Source of the DNA: Neoluteolibacter marinus
Lineage (GTDB): Bacteria > Verrucomicrobiota > Verrucomicrobiia > Verrucomicrobiales > Akkermansiaceae
Assembly (NCBI RefSeq): GCF_014904755.1
Contig: NZ_JACZFQ010000086.1
Coordinates: forward strand, 17,553 to 81,552
Direction: 5' to 3'
Length of the DNA stretch: 64,000 nucleotides
The translations under genes and the position numbers were made by a program. The stretch's first letter is position 1. Each line of letters begins with the position of its first letter. This document shows positions 1-6,324 of the stretch, one piece after another. The notes under the pieces were generated by a model. It made no database searches, was not told the origin of the DNA, and saw nothing but the letters and a program-made list of their open reading frames with translations.

Positions 1-126
1 GAGGGTTTCAAGATTTCCGACCTACGGGAAAAACTCAAAATTGTTTGTCACGACGAAGATTTTAAGATCTACGAAATGCTCATCACGAAGTACATTTCGG
101 ACGCTTCGAAAAACGGAGATGTTTAA
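1..126 (+). CDS. C-terminal end of an unidentified AT-rich gene (partial)
   Basis: The window opens inside an open frame that reads 41 residues and stops with TAA at 124-126. The visible residues are charged and probably helical (KISDLREKLKIVCHDED, then ITKYISDASKNGDV). There is too little sequence to name a family. The stop codon overlaps the next start in a TAATG arrangement (stop 124-126, ATG 126-128), so the two genes are probably translationally coupled in one operon. Base composition is clearly AT-rich compared with nearly all of the remaining window, which points to a horizontally acquired segment. Function unknown. Confidence 0.6.
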   Translation, partial: EGFKISDLREKLKIVCHDEDFKIYEMLITKYISDASKNGDV

Positions 127-641
127 TGATTTATCTTCTTTTCGTCTTTTTGGGCACGGTAGCCGAGAGTGAAGATTCACTTGCCCTTTCGGGAAGGATT
201 GGAAAGTGGCTCTATCATGTGTCGCCCGCCCTTCTTGCCGTTATCCTTGGTGCCTTCGGGGTTAATCGCTTTTTTATTCGAAGAGCAAATGCTGCCGCAT
301 TTGCAGATCGAATCTGTGAAGATTTGAAGATTTTGGCTAGTGATCTACTTGAATATTGGTCTTTTGATTCTTCGGATCAGAGCTCATATAGAAGGAATCA
401 GATTCTCGCTCAAAAGATCAAAGGTGCATTGCAAGCGGTGGATCGAGATATAAGATGCTTTAGCTCAAAATATCAAAAGAGAAAGTCGTCGGAATTTCAA
501 TTATTGATGGTTGATCTCGTGGATGCGGCCACAGGTGGTGATTTTGAGTCTGATAATATCGATTTTCGGCCTGAGAAATACATAAAGATAGCAAAACGGA
601 TAGGTGAGATTAGATCAAAGCTGCTGGAGACGAAGATATAA
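126..641 (+). CDS. Small predicted membrane protein, unknown function
   Basis: This is a 171-residue protein. A short hydrophobic N-terminus is followed by one clear membrane segment at about residues 30-50 (SPALLAVILGAFGV, then a positively charged NRFFIRR). The rest is a charged, probably helical cytoplasmic domain of about 120 residues. I do not recognise the family. The start overlaps the stop of the upstream partial gene, so the two are likely co-expressed. AT-rich codon use (many TTT, ATT, AAA, AGA) differs from the GC-rich genes to the right. Its stop lies only 7 bases before a fragment of a RAYT gene, so the foreign operon may have been cut at this point and downstream partners may be missing. 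Confidence 0.65.
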   Translation: MIYLLFVFLGTVAESEDSLALSGRIGKWLYHVSPALLAVILGAFGVNRFFIRRANAAAFADRICEDLKILASDLLEYWSFDSSDQSSYRRNQILAQKIKGALQAVDRDIRCFSSKYQKRKSSEFQLLMVDLVDAATGGDFESDNIDFRPEKYIKIAKRIGEIRSKLLETKI

Positions 642-648
642 AGTCTCG

Positions 649-687
649 GGAAGCTGGAGTGGGAACTTGGCCACCTCCGCGCGATGG
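649..687 (+). pseudogene. 39-bp internal fragment of a RAYT transposase gene
   Basis: These bases match the coding part of the RAYT copies at 1321-1361 and 1882-1921 (encoding KLEWELGHLR), with only a change or two. The match ends abruptly where the IS3-type end begins at 693. It is too short to encode anything and marks a junction between the foreign AT-rich DNA and a RAYT/IS3 composite. Confidence 0.8.
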
Positions 688-692
688 TGTAG

Positions 693-830
693 TGCTCCCC
701 CCGGAAGTTGGACAGCCTTTGTTCTTATTCAGGCTGCGGATTTGCATAGCTCTTGGTTTCGTTGGTTCGGTGTCTGGTAGCCGAGGGCCTGGTGCGGCCG
801 GGCATGGTTGTAGTGTAAGCGCCGCAGCTA
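693..830 (-). mobile_element. Remnant of an IS3-family insertion sequence (right end)
   Basis: On the minus strand, 827 down to the stop at 729-731 reads LRRLHYNHARPHQALGYQ, then TPNQRNQELCKSAA and stop. HYNxxRPHxALGYxTP is the characteristic C-terminal end of the IS3-family integrase (rve) domain. Just beyond the stop lies TGCTCCCCCCGGAAGTTGGA at 693-712, followed by CA. It has the shape of an IS3 terminal inverted repeat, with the usual TG start and GTTGGACA end. A stop codon upstream at 828-830 and loss of homology show that only about 110 bp of coding sequence remains. The element appears to have inserted in, or recombined with, a RAYT copy (fragment at 649-687). Confidence 0.8.
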
Positions 831-895
831 CCCCGTTGTGCCAAGGGAATCAGATTTGTGAGAGGTATGATACCTCTGGTGGTTACGCAAAGCCG

Positions 896-960
896 ATAAA
901 ATGCCTGTCCCTTTATGAGAAAAACCTCGCCGTTTTCCCCTGATCCCGCCATCCTCCTCC
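896..960 (+). repeat. RAYT-upstream repeat, copy 1 (AAAATGCCTGTCCC motif)
   Basis: This block runs directly into the ATG of the first RAYT copy. It begins with ATAAAATGCCTGTCCCTTTA. A near-identical block lies 561 bp downstream (1457-1521), before the second RAYT copy, and a third sits at 1392-1452. The core ATGCCTGTCC is flanked by short complementary arms (ATAAA and TTTAT), so it could fold as a small hairpin. Similar cores occur at 4546-4565 and 20591-20606. RAYT genes are known to be flanked by short repeats that they recognise, and I infer that this is such a repeat. Confidence 0.7.
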
Positions 961-961
961 C

Positions 962-1372
962 ATGCGCCGGCCCCGCCTGAAGGCTCCTGCCTCCCATCCC
1001 GTCGCCTACTACCACTGCGTGTCGCGGGTGGTGGACCGCAGGTTCGTGCTGGGGGAGGAAGAACCGAGCGGAGCGAGATAGAGCGTCCGAAGGACTCCCC
1101 GAAGGGTGACGGCGGGGGCCGTCATCAAAAGGACAAACTGGTGGAGTTCATGCGCACCTACGAGCGGCTCTACGGGCTTCGGGTGCTGGCCTACTGCATG
1201 ATGTCGAACCACTTCCACATCCTGGTGGAAGTCCCGCAGCGACCGGCGGATAGCGAACTGCCGGACGACACCGCCTTGGTGGCCAAGGTGCGGTCCTGCC
1301 TCGGGGACAAGATCGGCGGAAAGCTGGAGTGGGAACTTGGCCACCTCCGCGCGATGGGTGCGAAGGACGTGC
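962..1372 (+). pseudogene. Truncated RAYT (REP-associated tyrosine transposase), tandem copy 1
   Basis: ATG at 962 opens a frame starting MRRPRLKAPASHPVAYYHCV. It is a Y1-type (HUH) transposase of the IS200-like RAYT family. The frame breaks at E34 because a 65-bp hairpin-rich segment (1064-1128) is inserted, bringing a stop codon and a frameshift. The reading resumes with KDKL and then VEFMRTYERLYGLRVLAYCM, including the histidine pair NHFHILVEV. Homology to copy 2 is offset by exactly 561 bp and ends at 1372, so the C-terminal half is missing. Beyond it, a 16-bp sequence (GTGCGAGAAAATGCCC) is repeated in tandem and leads into another upstream-type repeat. Non-functional. Confidence 0.85.
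1064..1128 (+). repeat. 65-bp hairpin insertion in RAYT copy 1 (REP-like)
   Basis: This segment is present in both tandem RAYT copies and absent from the third RAYT relic at 18800. It has two stem-loops: an imperfect GCGTCC-GAA-GGACTC and a perfect TGACGGC-GGGG-GCCGTCA (1107-1124). Its length is not a multiple of three and it contains an in-frame TAG, so it kills the gene. The double-hairpin layout resembles REP/BIME-type elements. Confidence 0.7.
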
Positions 1373-1391
1373 GAGAAAATGCCCGTGCGAG

Positions 1392-1452
1392 AAAATGCCT
1401 GTCCCTTTATGAGAAAAACCTCGCCGTCTGCCCCTGATCCCGCCATCCTCCT
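1392..1452 (+). repeat. RAYT-upstream repeat, copy 2
   Basis: A near-exact copy of the block at 896-960 (AAAATGCCTGTCCCTTTATG, then the AAACCTCGCC and CCTGATCCCGCCATCCTCC segments). It is not followed by a transposase start but by a further copy, so this locus holds a tandem array of the repeat. The left arm is AGAAA instead of ATAAA, which weakens the small hairpin seen in the other two copies. Confidence 0.7.
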
Positions 1453-1456
1453 CCAG

Positions 1457-1521
1457 ATAAAATGCCTGTCCCTTTATGAGAAAAATCTCGCCCTCCGCCC
1501 CTGATCCCGCCATCCTCTTCC
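1457..1521 (+). repeat. RAYT-upstream repeat, copy 3
   Basis: Copy of the block at 896-960, shifted by 561 bp, ending at the ATG (1523) of the second RAYT copy. Together with 1523-1933 it forms the second half of a 561-bp direct tandem duplication. Confidence 0.7.
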
Positions 1522-1522
1522 C

Positions 1523-2670
1523 ATGCGCCGGCCCCGCCTGAAGGCTCCTGCCTCCCATCCCGTCGCCTACTACCACTGCGTGTCGCGGGTGGTGGACCGC
1601 AGGTTCGTGCTCGGGGAGGAGGAACCGAGCGGAGCGAGATAGAGCGTCCGAAGGACGCCCCGAAGGGTGACGGCGGGGGCCGTCATCAAAAGGACAAACT
1701 CGTGGAGTTCATGCGCACCTACGAGCGGCTCTACGGGCTGCGGGTGCTGGCCTACTGCATGATGTCGAACCACTTCCACATCCTGGTGGAAGTCCCGCAG
1801 CGACCGGCGGATAGCGAATTGCCGGACGACACCGCCTTGGTGGCCAAGGTGCGGTCCTGCCTCGGGGACAAGATCGGCGGGAAGCTGGAGTGGGAACTTG
1901 GCCACCTCCGCTCGATGGGAGCACAGGACGAGGCGGAGGCGCTGCGGGAACGCTGGTTCTCGCGGATGTGGGACGTCAGCACCTACATGAAGGTGCTCAA
2001 GCAGCGCTTTTCCCAATGGTTCAACAGCAAGCACGCACGCCGCGGAACCTTGTGGGAGGACCGCTACCGTTCCGTGCTCATCGAGGGCCGCGGCAATGCC
2101 CTGCGAGCGATGGCCGCCTACATCGACCTCAATCCGGTGCGGGCGAAGATTTGCGATGATCCGAAGGACTACCGCTGGTGCGGCTACGCCGAAGCGGTGG
2201 CAGGCGGGAAGCAGGCGCGGCAGGCGATTGCCTGGCTGGCGGCGGTCGATCCCCACGGCGGGATGCTGCCGGCCGAGCGGATCCCCAAGCCCGCCGAAGC
2301 ACTGCGGAGATGGCGCTGCCATCTGTTCGGCGTGCCGGAGAACGAAGCCCGCCAGCTCGAGGAGGCCGCGAAGCAGGACAAGGCCGCCACCTACCGGAGG
2401 CGGGTCTCCAGAAGGAAGGCGCTTGAGGTGTTAGAGAAAGGCGGGCGGCTGTCCGAATCCGACTACTACCGCTGCAAGGTTCGCTACTTCACCGACGGCG
2501 GGGCGATCGGCAGCCGCGAGTTCGTGGAATCGATCTTCCAGTCATCCCGCGACCACTTCGGTCCCCGACGGAAAACCGGTGCAAGGCCCCTGCGCGGACT
2601 GGAGCGGCCCGCCTCGAAAGGCGAGCGGCTCCACAATCTCCGCAACCTCCGGCAAGAGGTCTTCCTGTAG
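1523..2670 (+). pseudogene. RAYT (REP-associated tyrosine transposase), disrupted tandem copy 2
   Basis: ATG at 1523 gives MRRPRLKAPASHPVAYYHCV and continues to E34. A 65-bp insertion (1625-1689) then adds a stop and shifts the frame. The remainder (GTG at 1702, 322 residues) stays open to 2670. It has the HUH pair in SNHFHILVEV, a candidate catalytic Tyr in YIDLNPVRAKI, and the long basic C-terminal extension seen in verrucomicrobial RAYTs. The relic at 18800 reads straight across the insertion site (RRFGTRHEKNKLAEF), which shows that the ancestral gene had no insert. The single-stranded DNA transposase is probably inactive, unless the 322-residue part is translated from the GTG. A hairpin follows at 2692-2733. 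Confidence 0.85.
1625..1689 (+). repeat. 65-bp hairpin insertion in RAYT copy 2 (REP-like)
   Basis: Two perfect stem-loops lie close together: GCGTCC-GAA-GGACGC at 1644-1658 and TGACGGC-GGGG-GCCGTCA at 1668-1685. The same segment lies 561 bp upstream in copy 1. Here both hairpins are intact, so this may be the better preserved version. It interrupts the transposase between E34 and the KDKL segment. Confidence 0.75.
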
Positions 2671-2691
2671 CTCTGCGGGAGGATGGCGCGT

Positions 2692-2733
2692 GTCAGGATA
2701 GACTTGTCCTTTATCACGCCATTGATGCCTGAC
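2692..2733 (+). terminator. Stem-loop after the RAYT gene
   Basis: GTCAGG (2692-2697) pairs with CCTGAC (2728-2733) around a 30-base loop. The loop contains ACTTGTCCTTTATCA, a degenerate version of the upstream CCTGTCCCTTTATGA motif. It lies 22 bases after the stop. It could be a terminator, but the RAYT-like motif suggests it is the 3' recognition structure of the transposon. Confidence 0.4.
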
Positions 2734-2915
2734 GCATTGTTACCCGCAGGTCGATGAGCGGATAGAAGTGGCAGCGATTGCCCTTCCGGCCGGTCATGAA
2801 TTGTCATGGATCGCGTGAAACGGTAAGTTTCGCCAACCGGTCGCGACCCCTCATTGGATCTCATCCCATCGAAGATCGGGATACCCGGATCGAAACTCCT
2901 CTTCCCAACGTGCCG

Positions 2916-4400
2916 ATGAATGTCCCTCGCCTTGTCCTTGCCGGATGGCTTTCCATGGCCCCACTCGCGTTCTCCGAGATGATCGGTGGCGTCGAATTTC
3001 CCCAGGGCGTGCTGAGCTTTGCGGACCTGGCGTATGTCAACGACCCGGGGAGTCCATCCGCGACGGCGGCCAACTACGTGGACTCCAGCCGGACGACCGG
3101 GCCGCCGGACTACGTGTCCCCGACGGGTAGCTACTCGCTCGGTCGCGGCGGGAGCATCACCCTCCAGTTCACCAACAACCTTCTCACCGGGAGCGGGAAC
3201 AGCGATCCCGACCTCCACATCTTCGAGATCGGCCCCGACATCGAGGACACCTTCGTCGAAATCAGCACGGATGGAATCCTGTGGACGAGCGTCGGCAAGG
3301 TGTTCGGCTCCACCTCGTCCGTTGACATCGACCAGTACGGCTTCGGCACCGGCGACCAGTTCCGCTTCGTCCGTTTGACGGACGACCCCGACGAAGGAAA
3401 CCAAAGCGGCGAGACGGTCGGGGCCGACATCGACGCCGTCGGTGCGATTTCCACCGCGCCCCTGCTGGATGCTCCGGTCCTGAGAATCCGGAACGGGGGT
3501 TCGGCCGCCTACTCCAGGGCAATCATCGATGACGGGCCGCTCGCCTACTGGCGGCTCAATGAAGCGTCCGGGAGCATCGCTGGAAACCTCGGCTCGCTCG
3601 GACCTTCGGCGAATGGAACCTATGGTCCCCATGCGCTGCTGGATGTCCCGGGTCTGCGCGAGAACTCCGTCGACGCGGCCCTTGGATCGCCGTTCGCGAG
3701 CACCCGGTCCGGCATGCTGGTCGATGCCTTCCCCATGCCCACCGATTCCGTCAGCATCTCCCTTCTGGTCGAAGGAACGAACAGCGGCAACGCCTGCTTG
3801 TTCGGATACGGAGCCGGAACGAGTCCCAACGAGTTCAGTCTGTTCACCGATGGAGGAAATCTCGTCGTTTACCTGAATGCGACCCGCCTCGATTTCCCGT
3901 CATTGGAGGTGATGGATGGCGATCCTCACCAGCTCGCGATCACATGGACCAAGGATGGCGGAACTCTCGAGCTCTATCTGGACGGGAGTCCGGCCGCCTC
4001 GTCCACGGTCTCCGACGGCGTTGCGCTCGAGTCGAACGGAGTGTTTGCGCTTGGACAGGACTTCGACAATCTGGTGGCTCCGGGCTACGGCTTCGATGCC
4101 GGCCAGTCCTTTGTCGGGACGACGGATGAAGTGGCCGTGTTCGATCGCCAGCTGTCGCCGGAAGAAGTCGACGAGCAATGGAAGGCCCGGCTCCGGGAGG
4201 GTGGCGCGAGCGAAGAGGTGATCGAGATGATCCTGGAATGGGATTCGGCAGCGGGAAGCATCTACGAATTGCAAGGATCCGAAAGCGCGGACACCTGGGA
4301 GACGATCCAACCCTGGGTGGGAACCGGCGGTACGATCCGGTTGACCCATGAGGCGGATCTCGCCTCCTTTTTCTTCCGGCTGTTGACCACCGCGGAATGA
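2916..4400 (+). CDS. Secreted LamG-like (concanavalin fold) surface protein
   Basis: 494 residues from ATG 2916. This start is chosen because it opens a signal peptide (MNVPRLVLAGWLSMAPLAFS); an in-frame start at 2778 would add a charged leader. Residues about 25-180 form a beta-rich domain with an acidic SGNSDPDLHIFEIGPD stretch, resembling discoidin-like or cell-surface modules. Residues about 205-425 look like a LamG jelly-roll domain: it begins DDGPLAYWRLNEASGS and ends FVGTTDEVAVFDRQLSPEEV. The last 60 residues carry the C-terminal module shared with other secreted proteins here (SIYELQGSESADTW, then SFFFRLLTTAE). Probable role: extracellular carbohydrate binding or adhesion. No catalytic motif was seen. 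Confidence 0.8.
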   Translation: MNVPRLVLAGWLSMAPLAFSEMIGGVEFPQGVLSFADLAYVNDPGSPSATAANYVDSSRTTGPPDYVSPTGSYSLGRGGSITLQFTNNLLTGSGNSDPDLHIFEIGPDIEDTFVEISTDGILWTSVGKVFGSTSSVDIDQYGFGTGDQFRFVRLTDDPDEGNQSGETVGADIDAVGAISTAPLLDAPVLRIRNGGSAAYSRAIIDDGPLAYWRLNEASGSIAGNLGSLGPSANGTYGPHALLDVPGLRENSVDAALGSPFASTRSGMLVDAFPMPTDSVSISLLVEGTNSGNACLFGYGAGTSPNEFSLFTDGGNLVVYLNATRLDFPSLEVMDGDPHQLAITWTKDGGTLELYLDGSPAASSTVSDGVALESNGVFALGQDFDNLVAPGYGFDAGQSFVGTTDEVAVFDRQLSPEEVDEQWKARLREGGASEEVIEMILEWDSAAGSIYELQGSESADTWETIQPWVGTGGTIRLTHEADLASFFFRLLTTAE

Positions 4401-4430
4401 CAGGATTCCGCAGGCGCGGAGTTGCTGCGA

Positions 4431-4451
4431 AAATCCCCGGGATTTCGAAAT
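4431..4451. promoter_or_regulatory. Overlapping palindromes, possible operator
   Basis: AAATCCCCGGGATTT (4431-4445) is a perfect palindrome around one base and overlaps a second, ATTTCGAAAT (4442-4451). They lie between the LamG gene and the regulator gene. The second palindrome recurs as CATTTCGAAATG at 41596-41607. A transcription-factor site is only an inference. Confidence 0.3.
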
Positions 4452-4539
4452 GCCGTATTGGAAAGGAGAGGGGCGAATCCCTTGCGGACGCGTATCCGGA
4501 AGGGATGAGTTGCCTGTCTCTTCAGTCACATGGATGGAA

Positions 4540-4566
4540 AAAGAGGAAATGCCTGTCCTCTTATGT
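4540..4566 (+). repeat. Isolated RAYT-type motif with hairpin arms
   Basis: AAGAGG, then AAATGCCTGT, then CCTCTT: the same ATGCCTGTCC core as in the RAYT-upstream repeats, but flanked by different, still complementary arms. A weaker relative (GAGTTGCCTGTCTC) lies just before it at about 4507-4520. No transposase gene is adjacent, so these may be mobilised orphan repeats. Confidence 0.5.
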
Positions 4567-4640
4567 GCGTTCTATCAGCCAGTGATCGCATTTCGCCACA
4601 ATTGCCGGGGAAGGGTGACGCTGAACACTCCAACAGACGG

Positions 4641-6224
4641 ATGCCGGTTTCGATAGAGGTATTGGGAGAACTGCGGGTGAACCATGGCGGACAGGTTCGG
4701 CCGCTGCCGTCGTCGAAAAAAACCCGGGCATTGCTGGCTTTCCTGGCGCTGGCGGCGCGGCCGCATCGCCGCGACCGGCTTTGCGAGATCTTTTGGGAGA
4801 TGCCCGATGATCCGCGCGGCGCGCTGCGGTGGGCGCTGAGCAAGATCCGGCCGCTGGTGGACGAGCCCGGGCGCAAGCGTCTGGTGGCGGACCGGGAGCG
4901 GGTGACGCTCGAGACCCGCGAGGTGGAAATCGACCTGGCGAGCTTGCGCGAGGCGGTCGAGGTCGACGGCATGGCGGTCGATGAACTCGCGGCCGCCAGC
5001 CGGCGCCTGGCCGAACCGCTTCTGGCCGGGATCGATCTCGAGGATCACGAAATTTTCCAGCGATGGCTGGTCGCCGAGCGTCTCGAGCTCCAGCGCCTGC
5101 GAGCCAAGGTTCTCTCGAGGCTGTCCTGCCACCCCGGCCTGCCGCCGCATGAAGCGCTGCCGTGGACCCGGCAGTGGTTGGAGACCGAGCCGTTTTCCAC
5201 CGACGCGGCCAGCCACTGGGTCACGCAGCTCGCCAAGCTGGGCCAGGAGGAGGAGCGCGACGCGGCCGTGCGGCAATGCGCGGAGCGGTTCCACCAGGCG
5301 GGAATGCCGTGGAACGTGCCGGACCCGACCGATCCTGCTTCACCCTGGCCCGCCCCAAGCCCGGACTCGCCCCTCCAGCTCCAGCAGCGCCAGCGGATCC
5401 AGTTTTGCACCGTGGAAGACGGCGTGCGCCTCGCCTTCGCCTCGATCGGCGAGGGGCCCCCCATCGTCAAGGCGGCCAACTGGCTGAGCCATCTCGAGCT
5501 CGACTGGGACGCGCCGATCTGGAGCCCGCTGTTCCGCGAACTGGCGCGGGACCATCACTTCGTCCGCTACGACGAGCGGGGCAATGGCCTCTCCGACTGG
5601 AAGGCGGCGGACCTTTCGTTGGATGCTTTCGTCACCGATCTGGAGGCGGTGGTGGACGCCAGCGGGCTGGAGAAGTTCGCCCTGCTGGGCATTTCCCAAG
5701 GGGCCGCGGTGTCGATCGAGTACGCGGCGAGGCATCCCGGGCGGGTGTCCCACCTGATCCTCTTCGGCGGCTATCCCGCGGGCTGGCGCATTGGGGCCAG
5801 CGAGGAGACGACCCGCGAGCGCGAGGCGGTGATGACGCTCACGAGGACCGGCTGGGGGCAGGACAACCCAGCCTACCGGCAGATCTTTTCCTCGACCTTC
5901 ATGCCTTCGGCGACGGCAGAGGAGCTGTCATGGTTCAACGAGTTCCAGCGCCGGACGACCTCGCCGGACAACGCCGTGCGCTTCCTCTCCGCCTTCGGCG
6001 ATATCGACGTGCGCCATCGGCTCGCGGAAGTGAAAGCGCGGACCCTGGTGATCCACTCGCTGGGGGATCGCCGCATTCCGGTCGAGGTCGGCCACGAGCT
6101 GGCGGCCTCGATCCCCGGCGCGGAGTTCCTCGCCTTGGAAACCGACGGCCACCTCCTGCTCGGGCGCGAGCCCGCGTCGCAGGTCTTTGTCGAGGCGGTG
6201 CGCGAGTTCGTCGCCCGGCGATGA
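4641..6224 (+). CDS. Winged-helix/BTAD-type regulator fused to an alpha/beta hydrolase
   Basis: 527 residues from ATG 4641 (MPVSIEVLGELRVN). An in-frame ATG at 4530 is less likely because the extra residues are encoded by the RAYT-type repeat. Residues 1-85 resemble the OmpR-like winged helix of SARP/BTAD regulators (FWEMPDDPRGALRWALSKIR). About 90-220 is a helical BTAD-like domain. About 260-527 is an alpha/beta hydrolase with nucleophile elbow GISQGA (Ser352), acid in SLGDRR (Asp476) and base in DGHLLLG (His504), so the triad looks intact. Such fusions probably sense a small ester or lactone and regulate transcription. No signal peptide was seen, so it is cytoplasmic. It sits just upstream of two beta-helix genes that share an upstream element, making it a candidate regulator of them. 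Confidence 0.8.
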   Translation: MPVSIEVLGELRVNHGGQVRPLPSSKKTRALLAFLALAARPHRRDRLCEIFWEMPDDPRGALRWALSKIRPLVDEPGRKRLVADRERVTLETREVEIDLASLREAVEVDGMAVDELAAASRRLAEPLLAGIDLEDHEIFQRWLVAERLELQRLRAKVLSRLSCHPGLPPHEALPWTRQWLETEPFSTDAASHWVTQLAKLGQEEERDAAVRQCAERFHQAGMPWNVPDPTDPASPWPAPSPDSPLQLQQRQRIQFCTVEDGVRLAFASIGEGPPIVKAANWLSHLELDWDAPIWSPLFRELARDHHFVRYDERGNGLSDWKAADLSLDAFVTDLEAVVDASGLEKFALLGISQGAAVSIEYAARHPGRVSHLILFGGYPAGWRIGASEETTREREAVMTLTRTGWGQDNPAYRQIFSSTFMPSATAEELSWFNEFQRRTTSPDNAVRFLSAFGDIDVRHRLAEVKARTLVIHSLGDRRIPVEVGHELAASIPGAEFLALETDGHLLLGREPASQVFVEAVREFVARR

Positions 6225-6246
6225 CGGGATTCTCGCGCCGGCGGAG

Positions 6247-6317
6247 CGATTCCACGGTTTTTACCACGCTCGCTACCACGGTCGGGAGGGAAGGTGGACC
6301 CCGCGATTCACCCCGCG
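6247..6317 (+). promoter_or_regulatory. Duplicated upstream element, copy 1 (39-bp perfect repeat with 12-bp iterons)
   Basis: Bases 6247-6285 are identical to 9973-10011. Inside, CCACGG, CCACGC and CCACGG follow each other at 12-bp intervals. A second shared block (CCGCGATTCACCCCGCG, 6301-6317 and 10028-10044) lies at nearly the same distance. Weaker similarity continues to the left, into the 3' end of the regulator gene. Both copies stand directly before CSLREA-type beta-helix genes (starts at 6325 and 10125), so an operator or promoter role is plausible. Confidence 0.6.
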
Positions 6318-6324
6318 TGCCACC

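Noticed and set aside
2778..2915. Upstream in-frame start for the LamG protein (2778)
   Set aside because: It would put about 46 charged residues before the signal peptide. The start at 2916 gives a normal signal sequence.
4530..4640. Upstream in-frame start for the BTAD-hydrolase regulator (4530)
   Set aside because: The extra residues are encoded by the RAYT-type repeat, and the conserved winged-helix begins at the 4641 start.
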